Assembly: GCF_019511645.1 (NCBI RefSeq) | Contig: NZ_JAEUAX010000003.1 | Location: forward strand, 62,001-126,000 | Direction: 5' to 3' | Source of the DNA: Microbacterium ureisolvens | Lineage (GTDB): Bacteria > Actinomycetota > Actinomycetes > Actinomycetales > Microbacteriaceae | Length of the DNA: 64,000 nucleotides | Shown: piece after piece, positions 26,182-33,948 of the stretch | How positions within the stretch are numbered: the stretch's first letter is position 1 | Layout: every line of letters begins with the position of its first letter | The notes under the pieces: model-generated | What the model saw: only the letters and a program-made list of their open reading frames with translations | Told to the model about the DNA's origin: nothing | Databases searched by the model: none | Program-made: the position numbers and the translations under genes

Positions 26182-26619
26182 ATGGCGAAGACGACATCGG
26201 ACGGCCTGTCGCAGGAGGAGCGCGAGGCGGTCAAGCAGCGCGCGAAGGAGCTGCGCGACCAGGCCAAGGCGGGCAAGAGCCGCGAGGCGGGCACGAAGCA
26301 GGTGCTCGAGGCGATCGCGAAGCTCGACGGCACCGACAAGGAGATCGCCGAAGGCCTGCACAAGGTGGTCGGCGAGGTCGCCCCCGACCTCGTGCCCAAG
26401 ACGTTCTACGGCTTCCCCGCCTACGCGAACGCGAACGGCAAGGTCGTGGTCTTCACCCAGCCGGCCTCGAAGTTCAAGACACGCTACGCGACCATCAACT
26501 TCGACGAGCCCGCCCACCTCGACGACGGCGACATCTGGTCGACCGGCTTCGCCGTGCTCGCCTGGACGCCCGCCGTCGAGAAGAAGATCAGCGAGCTCGT
26601 CGCCACGGCGGTGGCCTAA
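26182..26619 (+). CDS. DUF1801 / YdhG-like protein
   Basis: A 145-aa soluble protein. The N-terminus is a charged, Lys/Glu-rich helix (QEEREAVKQRAKELRDQAKAG); the rest matches the DUF1801/YdhG family core, including LVPKTFYGFPAYANANGKVVVF and FKTRYATINFD. Related proteins are proposed iron chaperones or fold regulators, but no catalytic residues are established. ATG 26182 follows a good ribosome-binding site (GTGAGGAGAG); an upstream in-frame extension to 26029 is low-complexity. Monocistronic, bounded by hairpins on both sides. Confidence 0.8.
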   Translation: MAKTTSDGLSQEEREAVKQRAKELRDQAKAGKSREAGTKQVLEAIAKLDGTDKEIAEGLHKVVGEVAPDLVPKTFYGFPAYANANGKVVVFTQPASKFKTRYATINFDEPAHLDDGDIWSTGFAVLAWTPAVEKKISELVATAVA

Positions 26620-26640
26620 GTCGGTACGGCCGGCGCACAG

Positions 26641-26681
26641 CGGGGCGCAGCATCCGTGATCGGAACGGATGCCGCGCCCCG
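26641..26681. terminator. Bidirectional hairpin between convergent genes
   Basis: CGGGGCGCAGCATCCGT (26641-26657) pairs with ACGGATGCCGCGCCCCG (26665-26681): 17 bp with one mismatch and a 7-nt loop. It is built from an inverted pair of the recurrent ACGGATGC motif and separates the convergent DUF1801 and SelW-like genes. Confidence 0.75.
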
Positions 26682-26700
26682 CCGCTGTCGTGGATCGCGG

Positions 26701-27009
26701 TCAGCGGTCGGGGGCGGCCGGCCTCGCCGCCGCGCGGTCGGCGTGACCCAGGGCTCGGCCCGGGGCGATGCGGTCGCGCACGCGGCGCTTGAGCGCGACG
26801 ATGTCGGGGAAGCCGCCGTCGGTCGCGCGCGACCACACGAGCTCGTCGTCGGCGTAGACCTCGAAGATCCCGCCGGTGCCGGGCTGCAGTGTCGCTCCGC
26901 CGCCCATGAGCTCGTCCTGGAAGGTCGTCAGGAGCTCCTGCGCGACCCATGCCGCACGGAGCATCCATGCGCACTGCGTGCAGTAGACGACGCGGATGAT
27001 GTGCGTCAT
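26701..27009 (-). CDS. SelW/SelT/SelH (Rdx)-family thioredoxin-like protein
   Basis: A 102-aa protein with the Rdx-family N-terminus IIRVVYCTQCAW: the redox motif CxxC is Cys10 and Cys13 (selenoprotein W has U in one position; here both are Cys). Conserved TGGIFEVYADDELVWSR and FPDIVALKRRVRDRI complete the fold. Likely a small redox protein interacting with thiol systems. It is coupled to the preceding hydrolase gene by a 4-bp ATGA overlap, so the two form an operon. The Ala/Arg-rich tail is longer than usual. Confidence 0.85.
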   Translation of the reverse strand: MTHIIRVVYCTQCAWMLRAAWVAQELLTTFQDELMGGGATLQPGTGGIFEVYADDELVWSRATDGGFPDIVALKRRVRDRIAPGRALGHADRAAARPAAPDR

Positions 27010-27818
27010 GCGGCGCTCCCCTCAGCCGCGAGGAACTCCGCCGCCGCGTCCCGGAAGGCCCGCGAGCCGGGCGCGTTGAAGTGGTGCCGCCCCGGGATCT
27101 CGAGGAACGTGCCGTGGGGCGCCGTCGCGGCGAGGGTGCGTGAGCGCTCCAGGATCGCATCCTCCGATCCCGTCGCGAAGAGCACCGGCTGCCGCGGCGG
27201 CCGCTCGGGATCGGGATCGGCATCGCCGAAGCGCATGCCCTCGGCGAGCGCGATGAGAGCGCCCAGGTCGTTGTCCGGTACACGCTCGGCGAGCTTCACG
27301 TAGTTCTGCGTCACCGCGTCCTCGACGGGTATGCCCTTCTCGGCATACGCGCGGGCCTGCTCGATCCGCAGCCGCCCGAGCGGGCGTCCGTCGGGGATTC
27401 CGCCCAGCACCGCCCGGCTGACGTGCTCCGGGGCGTCGACGGCGAGCTGCCAGCCCACACGAGCCCCGAGGGAGTACCCGACGTACCGGACATCGTCTAC
27501 GAGATACGTGTCGAGCACCGCGATGAGGTCGGCGACGAAGGCGCCCATCGAGTACGCCGACGGGTCATGGGGCTTGTCGCTGGCACCATGGCCGCGCTGA
27601 TCGACGCCGATCACGCGGTACCCGGCGTCGGTGAGCATGCGCACCCATCCTGTCGCGACCCAGTTGTCGCGGCAGCTCGATGCGAAGCCGTGAACGCATA
27701 AGACTGTGTCGCCGTCGGGCTCGCCCCAGGAGTACGTCGCGAGCTGATGACCCTCGGCCGACATGATGTAGCTCGGGGGCGGCATCTCGGTGCGCACGAG
27801 CGGGGCGACGGCATCCAT
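27006..27818 (-). CDS. Alpha/beta-fold hydrolase
   Basis: A 270-aa soluble hydrolase of the epoxide hydrolase/haloperoxidase-like group. The oxyanion region is VHGFASSCRDNW (42-53), strand-4 motif GVDQRGHGASDKP, nucleophile Ser116 in GYSLGAR, and the catalytic His lies in GRHHFNAPG near the end. Ester or amide hydrolysis is expected; substrate unknown. ATG 27818 fits the start of the fold, while a longer frame to 27950 adds Arg-rich sequence. It precedes the SelW-like gene with a 4-bp overlap and is divergent from the membrane gene at 27979, with a 20-bp palindrome between. Confidence 0.85.
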   Translation of the reverse strand: MDAVAPLVRTEMPPPSYIMSAEGHQLATYSWGEPDGDTVLCVHGFASSCRDNWVATGWVRMLTDAGYRVIGVDQRGHGASDKPHDPSAYSMGAFVADLIAVLDTYLVDDVRYVGYSLGARVGWQLAVDAPEHVSRAVLGGIPDGRPLGRLRIEQARAYAEKGIPVEDAVTQNYVKLAERVPDNDLGALIALAEGMRFGDADPDPERPPRQPVLFATGSEDAILERSRTLAATAPHGTFLEIPGRHHFNAPGSRAFRDAAAEFLAAEGSAA

Positions 27819-27883
27819 ATCGCCATTCTGCTCCCGCACCCGCACGTCGACCCGCACACGAGCCTGGAAGGCGTTCCCCAGTC

Positions 27884-27903
27884 CTTTCCGCCCGGGCGGA
27901 AAG
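27884..27903. promoter_or_regulatory. 20-bp perfect palindrome in a divergent promoter region
   Basis: CTTTCCGCCCGGGCGGAAAG is a perfect dyad between the divergent hydrolase (27818) and membrane protein (27979) genes. No gene occupies this stretch, so it is a plausible operator for one or both, or less likely a hairpin, since the arms have no loop. Confidence 0.5.
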
Positions 27904-27978
27904 CGGTACAGATTACGCCGCCGCGCGACGAATCGCAACGGGCTGAGCAACCTGCACCCCGCCGCCTACCTTCGGGGC

Positions 27979-28770
27979 ATGAGCACCGACAACCGCGATC
28001 ACCGCACGACGGATCCGCGGCGGACCGACGGGGACCTCGCCCGCGACCCCGATGTCGACCGCACCCGTCCACTGGCCCAGGACCCCCGGGTCGACACCGA
28101 CCGCGACGGCGTGCCGGACGTGCAGGAGACACGCCGTGCCCGCGACATCGACGTCGCCGCCGAGAACCGTGAGGCGTCGCTGCGCGACGTCGTGGCCGCG
28201 CGCGAGCGGGAGCGCTTCGGCGGCATCAAGTTCGGCAGTGCCTTCTTCGGCTGGCTCACGGCGCTGGGCGCGCTCGTCGCGCTGACCGCCGTGGTCGCCG
28301 CGATCGGCGCTGCCACAGGCCTCACCTCGCCTCAGGCGGTGGACGACGCCGCCGAGGCCGCGACCGACAACATGGGCGCCGCGACCGTCATCGGAGCGAT
28401 CGCCATCGCCCTCGTGCTGTTCGTCGCGTATTTCGCCGGCGGTTACGTCGCCGGCCGTATGGCGCGGTTCAGCGGTGCGAAGCAGGGCTTCGCCGTGTGG
28501 CTGTGGGCGATCCTCATCGCGATCGTCGTCGCCGTGATCACGCTGATCGCCGGCAGCCAGTGGGACATCCTCGCGAACGTCGACATCTTCCCGCGCATCC
28601 CGGTCACCGCCGACACGGCGACGCTGACCGGCATCCTCACCGCCATCGGCGCCGCGGTGATCACGCTCGTCGCCGCGGTCCTGGGCGGCATGGCCGGCAT
28701 GAGCTATCACCGCCGCGTCGACCGCGTCGGCCTCGACGGTGTGGCGCGCGCCGATCGCGACCGTTACTGA
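27979..28770 (+). CDS. Four-TM membrane protein with charged N-terminal domain
   Basis: A 263-aa protein. The first ~90 residues are hydrophilic, rich in Asp/Arg and Thr (DRDGVPDVQETRRARDIDVAAENREA); four hydrophobic segments follow (~93-118, 135-160, 172-192 and 212-240) with small-residue-rich faces such as AYFAGGYVAGRMARF. The short C-terminus is basic. It resembles membrane proteins often found beside CsbD in actinobacteria, where they are annotated as hypothetical. It is followed after 42 bp by a csbD-like gene in the same direction, suggesting a stress-related operon. Confidence 0.7.
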   Translation: MSTDNRDHRTTDPRRTDGDLARDPDVDRTRPLAQDPRVDTDRDGVPDVQETRRARDIDVAAENREASLRDVVAARERERFGGIKFGSAFFGWLTALGALVALTAVVAAIGAATGLTSPQAVDDAAEAATDNMGAATVIGAIAIALVLFVAYFAGGYVAGRMARFSGAKQGFAVWLWAILIAIVVAVITLIAGSQWDILANVDIFPRIPVTADTATLTGILTAIGAAVITLVAAVLGGMAGMSYHRRVDRVGLDGVARADRDRY

Positions 28771-28812
28771 ACCTCGCCCCCTGAAACGAACACGAAGAGA
28801 AGGGATCCGCCC

Positions 28813-28992
28813 ATGGGTCTGGATGACGACATCAAGCACAATGCCGAAGACGTGAAAGGCAAGGTGAAGGAGACCGTCGGCGACGCGACCGACAACGAGC
28901 GCCTGCAGGCCGAGGGCGTGGCCGATCAAGCCAGCGCCAAGATCAAGAAGGCCGGCGACGACATCAAGGACGCGTTCACCGACGATCGATGA
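28813..28992 (+). CDS. CsbD-family stress protein
   Basis: A 59-aa hydrophilic protein: MGLDDDIKHNAEDVKGKVKE then a T/D/N-rich centre and QASAKIKKAGDDIKDAF, matching the CsbD-like fold (general stress, sigma-B controlled in Bacillus). All helix-forming, highly charged, no Cys. A purine-rich ribosome-binding site (GAAGAGAAGGG) precedes the ATG. It sits downstream of the four-TM membrane gene and ends before a hairpin at 29002-29040. Its exact biochemical role is unknown even in model species. Confidence 0.9.
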   Translation: MGLDDDIKHNAEDVKGKVKETVGDATDNERLQAEGVADQASAKIKKAGDDIKDAFTDDR

Positions 28993-29001
28993 TCTGCTGA
29001 C

Positions 29002-29040
29002 GACGATGCCTCGGGATCCCGGCGGACCCGGGGCATCGTC
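29002..29040. terminator. Bidirectional hairpin between convergent genes
   Basis: GACGATGCC-T-CGGG (29002-29015) pairs with CCCG-G-GGCATCGTC (29027-29040), a 14-bp stem with one G-T pair and an 11-nt loop. It separates the csbD-like gene from the convergent LysR gene ending at 29056. Confidence 0.7.
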
Positions 29041-29055
29041 GCGCGGGCGCCCGGC

Positions 29056-29955
29056 TCAGAACACGTCCCAGTCGCGTGCGCGCTCGGCGAGGGCGTCGAT
29101 GACGCGGGTCGTCGCCGGCGTCGGCGGCTCGGCCGCCGGGATCGCCAGGTGCAGCGTGTTGATCGGCGCCTCCTCCGGCCGGTGCAGCACCTCGACGGTG
29201 CCGGCGCCGATGGCGGGCTCGGCCAGATACCGCGGCAGCGCGGAGACACCCGACCCCGCCACCACCGCGGCGAGCACCCCGCGCAGGTCGGGCACCGTCA
29301 CCGCCACCGGGTTGGCGGGCCGATTCCCGAACTGGCTGCGCCAGTACCGCCGCACGATGGACAGGTCGGCGTCGTACGCCACGAGCGGCAGGTGCTGCAG
29401 CGCGGCGGCTGGATCGGCCGCGAGGCGCTTCCGGTCGATCGTGCGGGCGAGCGCCGACGCCCCGACCAGCACGAACTCCTCGTCCACGAGACCGCGATAG
29501 CGGATGCCGCGCATCGGCGTCCGCACCGACGACACCACGACGTCGAGCCCGCCGTCGGCCAGTCGCTGGAGCAGCTCGTGGGCGAGGCCGAGGGTGAACG
29601 CGAGGCTCACGCCCTGATTCGTGAGCGGCGCCAGGGCGGGAATGACCCGTGACGCCACGACGTCACTCGCGCCGCCCACGCGCACCGTCTCGACGGGCTC
29701 GGTCACAGGTGCCGCCCAGACCTCGCGCAGCCGGTCCACCGGCCCTGACACACGGGCAGCCAGGGCCTCGCCGGCGGGCGTCGGGACGGCGCCGCGCGCC
29801 GAGCGGGTGAACAGTGCAGTGCCGAGCTCGGCCTCGAGCCGGGCGATGCGCTCGCTCACCGACGGCTGACTCACCCCGAGCCGCGCTGCAGCCGCCGTGA
29901 TCGATCCCGCTCGGTGCACCTCCAGGAACGTGTACAGCAGGTCGAGTTCTCGCAT
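29056..29955 (-). CDS. LysR-family regulator divergent from a DJ-1/PfpI gene
   Basis: A 299-aa LTTR. The N-terminal winged helix reads LLYTFLEVHRAGSITAAAARL then GVSQPSVSERIARLEAELG (residues ~5-45), followed by the linker helix and a two-lobe effector domain. ATG 29955 starts the HTH directly; longer in-frame extensions have no similarity. The gene is divergent from the DJ-1/PfpI gene at 30074 with 118 bp between, the usual LTTR/target layout. The dyad CTATG-N12-CATAG (29979-30000) may be its binding site. The inducer is unknown. Confidence 0.85.
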   Translation of the reverse strand: MRELDLLYTFLEVHRAGSITAAAARLGVSQPSVSERIARLEAELGTALFTRSARGAVPTPAGEALAARVSGPVDRLREVWAAPVTEPVETVRVGGASDVVASRVIPALAPLTNQGVSLAFTLGLAHELLQRLADGGLDVVVSSVRTPMRGIRYRGLVDEEFVLVGASALARTIDRKRLAADPAAALQHLPLVAYDADLSIVRRYWRSQFGNRPANPVAVTVPDLRGVLAAVVAGSGVSALPRYLAEPAIGAGTVEVLHRPEEAPINTLHLAIPAAEPPTPATTRVIDALAERARDWDVF

Positions 29956-29978
29956 GCGGCATCTATCCATCAAGAAAT

Positions 29979-30000
29979 CTATGGCCGATAACCAGCATAG
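29979..30000. promoter_or_regulatory. Candidate LysR operator
   Basis: CTATG (29979-29983) and CATAG (29996-30000) are perfectly inverted with a 12-bp spacer, in the gap between divergent LysR and DJ-1/PfpI genes. T-N(11-12)-A dyads of this size are typical LTTR recognition sites. Confidence 0.4.
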
Positions 30001-30073
30001 GAAATGATGTCGATGGATGCCTCGTTCCTTCGGTCGGCGGCTCGCACGAGTCGCGACCTGAACGGGAGAACAC

Positions 30074-30760
30074 ATGGCACACGTACTCATGGCGGTCACC
30101 GGCGCGGACGCCATCGCGCTGACCGACGGCACGGCGCACCCGACCGGATTCTGGGCGGAGGAGCTCGTCGAGCTGCACCGCGGGCTCATCGACGCCGGTC
30201 ACACAGTCGACATCGCGACGCCGGGCGGCGTGCGCCCGACGGTCGACCCCGGCAGCCTCGGCGGGGACGACGCAGACGAGCTGCGCGCGTATCTCGCGTC
30301 GATCGAGGCCGTGCTCGCGCACCCGCGCGCCCTCGCCGACGTGAAGGCCGGCGAGTACGACGCGATCGCGCTGCCCGGCGGGCACGGCCCGATGGTGGAC
30401 CTCGCGACCGATGCCGATCTCGGACGCCTGCTCGTCGACGCGGTCGACCGAGACGCGGTGGTCGGCGTGCTGTGCCATGGTCCGGCGGGACTCTTGAGCG
30501 CGGTGCGGGAGGACGGCTCGTTCGCGTTCGCGGGGCGCCGGCTCGCGGTCTTCACCGACCAGGAGGAGCACCAGGGCGGTCTCAAGGACGGCTCACCGTA
30601 CTTCGTCGAGTCCCGGCTGCGGGATCTCGGCGCGATCGTCGAGTCGGGCGAGCCGTGGTCGGTCACCGTCGTTGCCGACGGGACGCTCGTGAGCGGGCAG
30701 AACCCGCAGTCGAGCGTCGCGACGGCTGAGCGCCTCGTCGAGCTGCTCGCGGCGCGCTGA
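30074..30760 (+). CDS. DJ-1/PfpI-superfamily protein (HchA/Hsp31-like)
   Basis: A 228-aa protein with the class I glutamine-amidotransferase-like fold. The nucleophile elbow VVGVLCHGPAGLL places Cys134 next to His135, with the acidic partner probably Glu29 in GFWAEEL; these features match the glyoxalase III/Hsp31-type branch (glyoxal detoxification or protein deglycase claims). FTDQEEHQGGLKDGSPYFVE is characteristic of that branch. ATG 30074 follows CGGGAGAAC. Probably controlled by the divergent LysR regulator. A perfect hairpin follows at 30771-30799. Confidence 0.88.
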   Translation: MAHVLMAVTGADAIALTDGTAHPTGFWAEELVELHRGLIDAGHTVDIATPGGVRPTVDPGSLGGDDADELRAYLASIEAVLAHPRALADVKAGEYDAIALPGGHGPMVDLATDADLGRLLVDAVDRDAVVGVLCHGPAGLLSAVREDGSFAFAGRRLAVFTDQEEHQGGLKDGSPYFVESRLRDLGAIVESGEPWSVTVVADGTLVSGQNPQSSVATAERLVELLAAR

Positions 30761-30770
30761 CGCCGACCCG

Positions 30771-30799
30771 GACGGATGCCGCGCCCCGCGGCATCCGTC
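30771..30799. terminator. Perfect bidirectional hairpin
   Basis: GACGGATGCCGCG (30771-30783) pairs with CGCGGCATCCGTC (30787-30799), a perfect 13-bp stem with a CCC loop, between convergent DJ-1 and GyrI-like genes. It is again an inverted pair of ACGGATGC. Confidence 0.8.
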
Positions 30800-30817
30800 T
30801 CCTGTCGGCGCGACGGG

Positions 30818-31273
30818 TCAGGCGACCGGCTGCTGCAGCTCGGTCACCCACGTCGACTGGGGGCCGTCGGCCTGGAGGTACACCTCACGGCTCGGGCCGT
30901 CGAACTCGCCGCCGTCGGCCGCGACCGCCTGCATGAACGCGCCCCAGGCCTCGCCGATGCCGCTCATCTCGCCGCGGTAGGTGGTGACGGCGGCCCGCTC
31001 GCAGGCGGGCAGCTCCACGACCTGCCACCCGTCGCCCTCGAGCGGCTCGTCGCCGGCGATCCACGAGACCCACACGCGCAGGGCGCCGCCGTCGAGCGGC
31101 TCGTACCAGAACGTGCCGGGCTCGTGGTATTCGACACCTGCGGCCTCGAGGGCGGCGCGCAGCGGCGGCGAGATGCGGTCGATCACGGCGGGCACGCCCT
31201 CGGCACCGGGCGCGACCCCCGATGCGGCATAGACGGTGACGGGTTCGAGCCGGCGGTATTCGATGTCGGTCAT
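30818..31273 (-). CDS. GyrI-like small-molecule-binding protein (stand-alone effector-binding domain)
   Basis: A 151-aa protein matching the GyrI-like/AraC effector-binding (BacI-like) fold: IEYRRLEPVTVYAASGVAP, GTFWYEPLDGGALRVWVSWIAGDEP and the binding-site glutamate region VVELPACERAAVTTYRGEMSGIGEAW. No DNA-binding domain is attached, so it is a free-standing ligand-binding or detoxification (GyrI-like cyclopropanoid hydrolase) protein. ATG 31273 follows AAGGAGAGCAC, a strong ribosome-binding site. The 198 bp upstream (31274-31471) contain nothing I can identify beyond its likely promoter. Confidence 0.8.
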   Translation of the reverse strand: MTDIEYRRLEPVTVYAASGVAPGAEGVPAVIDRISPPLRAALEAAGVEYHEPGTFWYEPLDGGALRVWVSWIAGDEPLEGDGWQVVELPACERAAVTTYRGEMSGIGEAWGAFMQAVAADGGEFDGPSREVYLQADGPQSTWVTELQQPVA

Positions 31274-31471
31274 CCTGTGCTCTCCTTCGAGGGTCGGGCG
31301 CCACGTGCGCATCGCCTCCCGGATCGTCGTCCTGGGTTCGGACGACATCGCCCGCGGCGCATGGCACCGTGCCCATTCTCGGCAAGGAGATGGTCCTGCG
31401 CATCTCCCGTCGACGCGGCGCAGACGGACGGCAGGGCGCGCACTCGATCGCGAGCCGAGACCGAGGGCGTG

Positions 31472-32407
31472 TCAGGGCACGCGGTAGCCCGCGGCACGGA
31501 ACAGCTCGTACCACTCGGCGCGGGTGAGGGGGATGCCGGAACCCTCCGCGGCGCCGCTCACCCGCTCGGGGTTCGTCGTGCCCAGAACCACCTGCATGCG
31601 CGCGGGGTGGCGGGTGATCCACGCCACCGCGATGGCGATCGGCGGCACATCGTATTTCCGCGCGAGGCGGTCGATCACGGCGTTGAGCTCGGGATGGTCG
31701 GGCGAGTCGAGGAACACACCGGTGAAGAAGCCCGCCTGGAACGGCGACCACGCCTGTACCGCGATGTCGTGCAGGCGGCAGTAGTCGATGATCCCCCCGC
31801 CGTCGAGCGTCAGGGACTGCTCCTCGCCCTGCATGTTCGCGGCGACGCCCTGCGCGATGGTCGGGGAGTGGGTGATCGACAGCTGGATCTGGTTCGCGAC
31901 GATCGGCTGGCGCACCGATCTCTTGAGCAGATCGATCTGACGGGGAGTGTGGTTCGAGACGCCGAACGCCCGCACCTTGCCCGCGGCCTCGAGCTCGTCG
32001 AATGCGCGCGCGACCTCGTCGGGCTCGACGAGCGCATCCGGCCGGTGCAGCAGCAGGATGTCGATGTAGTCGGTGTCGAGCGCACGCAGCGACCCCTCGA
32101 CCGACTCGACGATGTGCTCGTACGAGAAGTCGAAGTACGGACCCTCGCGCACGATGCCCGCCTTGGTCTGGATGGTGATCTGCCCGCGCTCGGAGGGCGA
32201 CAGGCGCATCGCCTCGGCGAAGCGCGCCTCGCAGCCGTGGAGGTCGCGGCCGTAGATGTCGGCGTGGTCGAAGAAGTCGATGCCGGCGTCGCGCGCGGTG
32301 CGCACGAGGGTGCGCACGGCGTCGTCGTCGAGGTCCTGGATGCGCATGAGCCCGAGCACCACGTTGGGTGCCGGATGCTCGATGCCGCTGATTTCGATGG
32401 TCTTCAT
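31472..32407 (-). CDS. Aldo/keto reductase (YdhF-like)
   Basis: A 311-aa NADPH-dependent oxidoreductase with the AKR tetrad Asp47, Tyr52 (FDHADIYG), Lys82 (QTKAG) and His121 (LLLHRPD). The C-terminus carries the cofactor-phosphate segment VVLGTTNPERV. It belongs to the YdhF/AKR11-12-like branch of unknown physiological substrate; carbonyl reduction is expected. ATG 32407 begins the conserved strand (MKTIEISGIEHP). It is divergent from the LysR gene at 32520, its probable regulator, with a 14-bp palindrome between. Confidence 0.9.
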   Translation of the reverse strand: MKTIEISGIEHPAPNVVLGLMRIQDLDDDAVRTLVRTARDAGIDFFDHADIYGRDLHGCEARFAEAMRLSPSERGQITIQTKAGIVREGPYFDFSYEHIVESVEGSLRALDTDYIDILLLHRPDALVEPDEVARAFDELEAAGKVRAFGVSNHTPRQIDLLKRSVRQPIVANQIQLSITHSPTIAQGVAANMQGEEQSLTLDGGGIIDYCRLHDIAVQAWSPFQAGFFTGVFLDSPDHPELNAVIDRLARKYDVPPIAIAVAWITRHPARMQVVLGTTNPERVSGAAEGSGIPLTRAEWYELFRAAGYRVP

Positions 32408-32425
32408 GGGTTCGCTCTCGGGTCG

Positions 32426-32439
32426 GGGCAGTACTGCCC
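32426..32439. promoter_or_regulatory. Palindrome in the AKR/LysR divergent region
   Basis: GGGCAGTACTGCCC is a perfect 14-bp dyad, 19 bp upstream of the aldo/keto reductase start and 81 bp upstream of the LysR start. It is a plausible operator; a second, AT-richer stretch (TGTATATTC, 32480s) lies closer to the LysR gene and may include promoter elements. Confidence 0.4.
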
Positions 32440-32519
32440 GGTCCACGTTAGGCATCGCTCACAAAGAAGTCCAACAACTGTATATTCTGCGATTGAGAAC
32501 CCGAACGAATGGATCCGCC

Positions 32520-33407
32520 ATGGAGCACCGCCAGCTCGAGTACCTGGTCACGCTCGCCGAGGAGCGGCACTTCACCCGCGCCGCAGAGCGGTGCCGCGTC
32601 TCGCAATCCGGTCTGTCGGCCGCGATCCGCCGGCTCGAGCAGGAGCTCGAGGCGAAGCTGTTCGAGCGGACCACGCGCTCGGTCGAGCCGACACCCGCCG
32701 CCCTCGCCCTGCTTCCGCACGCCCGCGAGATCCTCGCCCAGGCGGCCGCGGGGCGAGACGCCGTCATCCGCGCCTCGCACCAGCTCGCCGGCTCGCTGCG
32801 CGTCGGCGCCGAGCAGTGCCTGGGCGCGGTCGACGTGAACCTGCTCCTCGAGCGCTTCCATCGCCGCCACCCCGCCGTCGACATCCAGTTCGTGCAGGCG
32901 GGCTCGCACCAGCTGGTCGACCATGTCGCCGATGGCGAGCTCGACGTCGCCTTCGTCGCGAGCGCCGACCCCCCGCCGGCCCTCGCGGTCGAGGAGCTGG
33001 CGCGCATTCCGCTCGTGCTCCTCGTTCCCCCCGGTCATGCCCTGGCGGAGCGCCCGCCGGCGCGCTGGCGGGACCTCCGTGACGCCGACTTCGTGGACTT
33101 CCGCCCGGCGTGGGCGCTGCGCACCATCACCGACGACGCGTTCCAGCGACACGGCGTCGAGCGGCGGGTGCGCTGCAGCGTCGACGACGTGCACACTCTC
33201 CTCGACCTGGTCGTGCGCGGCCTCGGCGTCGCGATCGTTCCGCAGCACGTCGCGAACAAGCCCCAGGCGAGGGGCCTGGTCGCGCTCCCGGTCCCGCCTG
33301 GCGCACCGGAATGGGTCGTGTCGACCCTCGTCGCCGGCAGCGCGTCGCTCGCGCCGCGGCTTCTCGAGATCCTCGACGAGGAGCGAGCCGAAGCCGAAGC
33401 CGCATGA
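32520..33407 (+). CDS. LysR-family regulator divergent from aldo/keto reductase
   Basis: A 295-aa LTTR: HTH in residues ~1-45 (EHRQLEYLVTLAEERHFTRAAERC then RVSQSGLSAAIRRLEQELEAKLF), linker helix, and effector domain with LRVGAEQCLGAVDV opening strand. This HTH variant (HFTRAAE, SQSGLSAAIRRLE) is typical of actinobacterial regulators of oxidoreductases. The last codons overlap the following Toprim gene by 4 bp (ATGA), so the two are translated together. Likely regulates the divergent AKR at 32407. Confidence 0.87.
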   Translation: MEHRQLEYLVTLAEERHFTRAAERCRVSQSGLSAAIRRLEQELEAKLFERTTRSVEPTPAALALLPHAREILAQAAAGRDAVIRASHQLAGSLRVGAEQCLGAVDVNLLLERFHRRHPAVDIQFVQAGSHQLVDHVADGELDVAFVASADPPPALAVEELARIPLVLLVPPGHALAERPPARWRDLRDADFVDFRPAWALRTITDDAFQRHGVERRVRCSVDDVHTLLDLVVRGLGVAIVPQHVANKPQARGLVALPVPPGAPEWVVSTLVAGSASLAPRLLEILDEERAEAEAA

Positions 33408-33880
33408 GCGTCGTGCTGGTGGAGGGCGAGAGCGACCGGATCGCTCTCGAGACGCTCGCTGCCCGGATGGGGACACGGATGCCGCGCATCCGCGTCGTCG
33501 GCGGCTCCAAGGGTGCCCGCCGCGTTGCCGCAGAGCTCGCGGGGGAACACCTCATCGGACTCGTGGACGTGGGGGAGCGCCGCGACTTCGAGCGGGTGCT
33601 CGACACGGTGTTCGTATGCGACCCCGACCTCGAGGCCGAGTTCGTGCGCGCACTCGGCGTCGAGGGGGTCGAGGCGGTGATCGCCGAGCAGGGCGAGCTC
33701 GACTCGTTCCGGAGCCTTCAGCGCCAGCCGTTCCAGCGCGACCGCCCCGTCGAGGCGCAGCTGGCGCGCTTCTTCGGGGGGCGCAGCGGCAACAAGGCGC
33801 GCTACGCCCGGCTGCTCGCGGCGGCGGTGCCGCTTGATCGGGTGCCGCCGCCCCTCGCCGCGCTGCTCGCGTCGCTCTGA
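33404..33880 (+). CDS. Stand-alone Toprim-domain protein (OLD-nuclease-like)
   Basis: A 158-aa protein beginning MSVVLVEGESDRIALETLA, the Toprim glutamate motif (VEGESD) of OLD-family nucleases and DnaG-type primases; the second acidic motif is probably IGLVDVGERRDF. The rest (FVRALGVEGVEAVIAEQGELDSFRSLQRQP) fits the C-terminal Toprim half of OLD proteins without the ATPase domain. It is translationally coupled to a LysR gene by ATGA overlap. Nucleic-acid cleavage or primer synthesis is possible, but the missing ATPase leaves its role open. Confidence 0.7.
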   Translation: MSVVLVEGESDRIALETLAARMGTRMPRIRVVGGSKGARRVAAELAGEHLIGLVDVGERRDFERVLDTVFVCDPDLEAEFVRALGVEGVEAVIAEQGELDSFRSLQRQPFQRDRPVEAQLARFFGGRSGNKARYARLLAAAVPLDRVPPPLAALLASL

Positions 33881-33948
33881 CCGACACCACCCCGGCGGTG
33901 ATCCGGGGGGTCGTGCCGCAGCATCCGTGTTCCTGGCGGTCGTGAGAC

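Noticed and set aside
30771..30799. ACGGATGC as a strand-directing FtsK (KOPS) motif
   Set aside because: Copies on the two strands are about equal, whereas KOPS is strongly strand-biased.
31274..31471. A gene in the gap between the GyrI-like and aldo/keto reductase genes
   Set aside because: No frame has a plausible start, ribosome-binding site or family motif; the gap probably holds the GyrI-like promoter.
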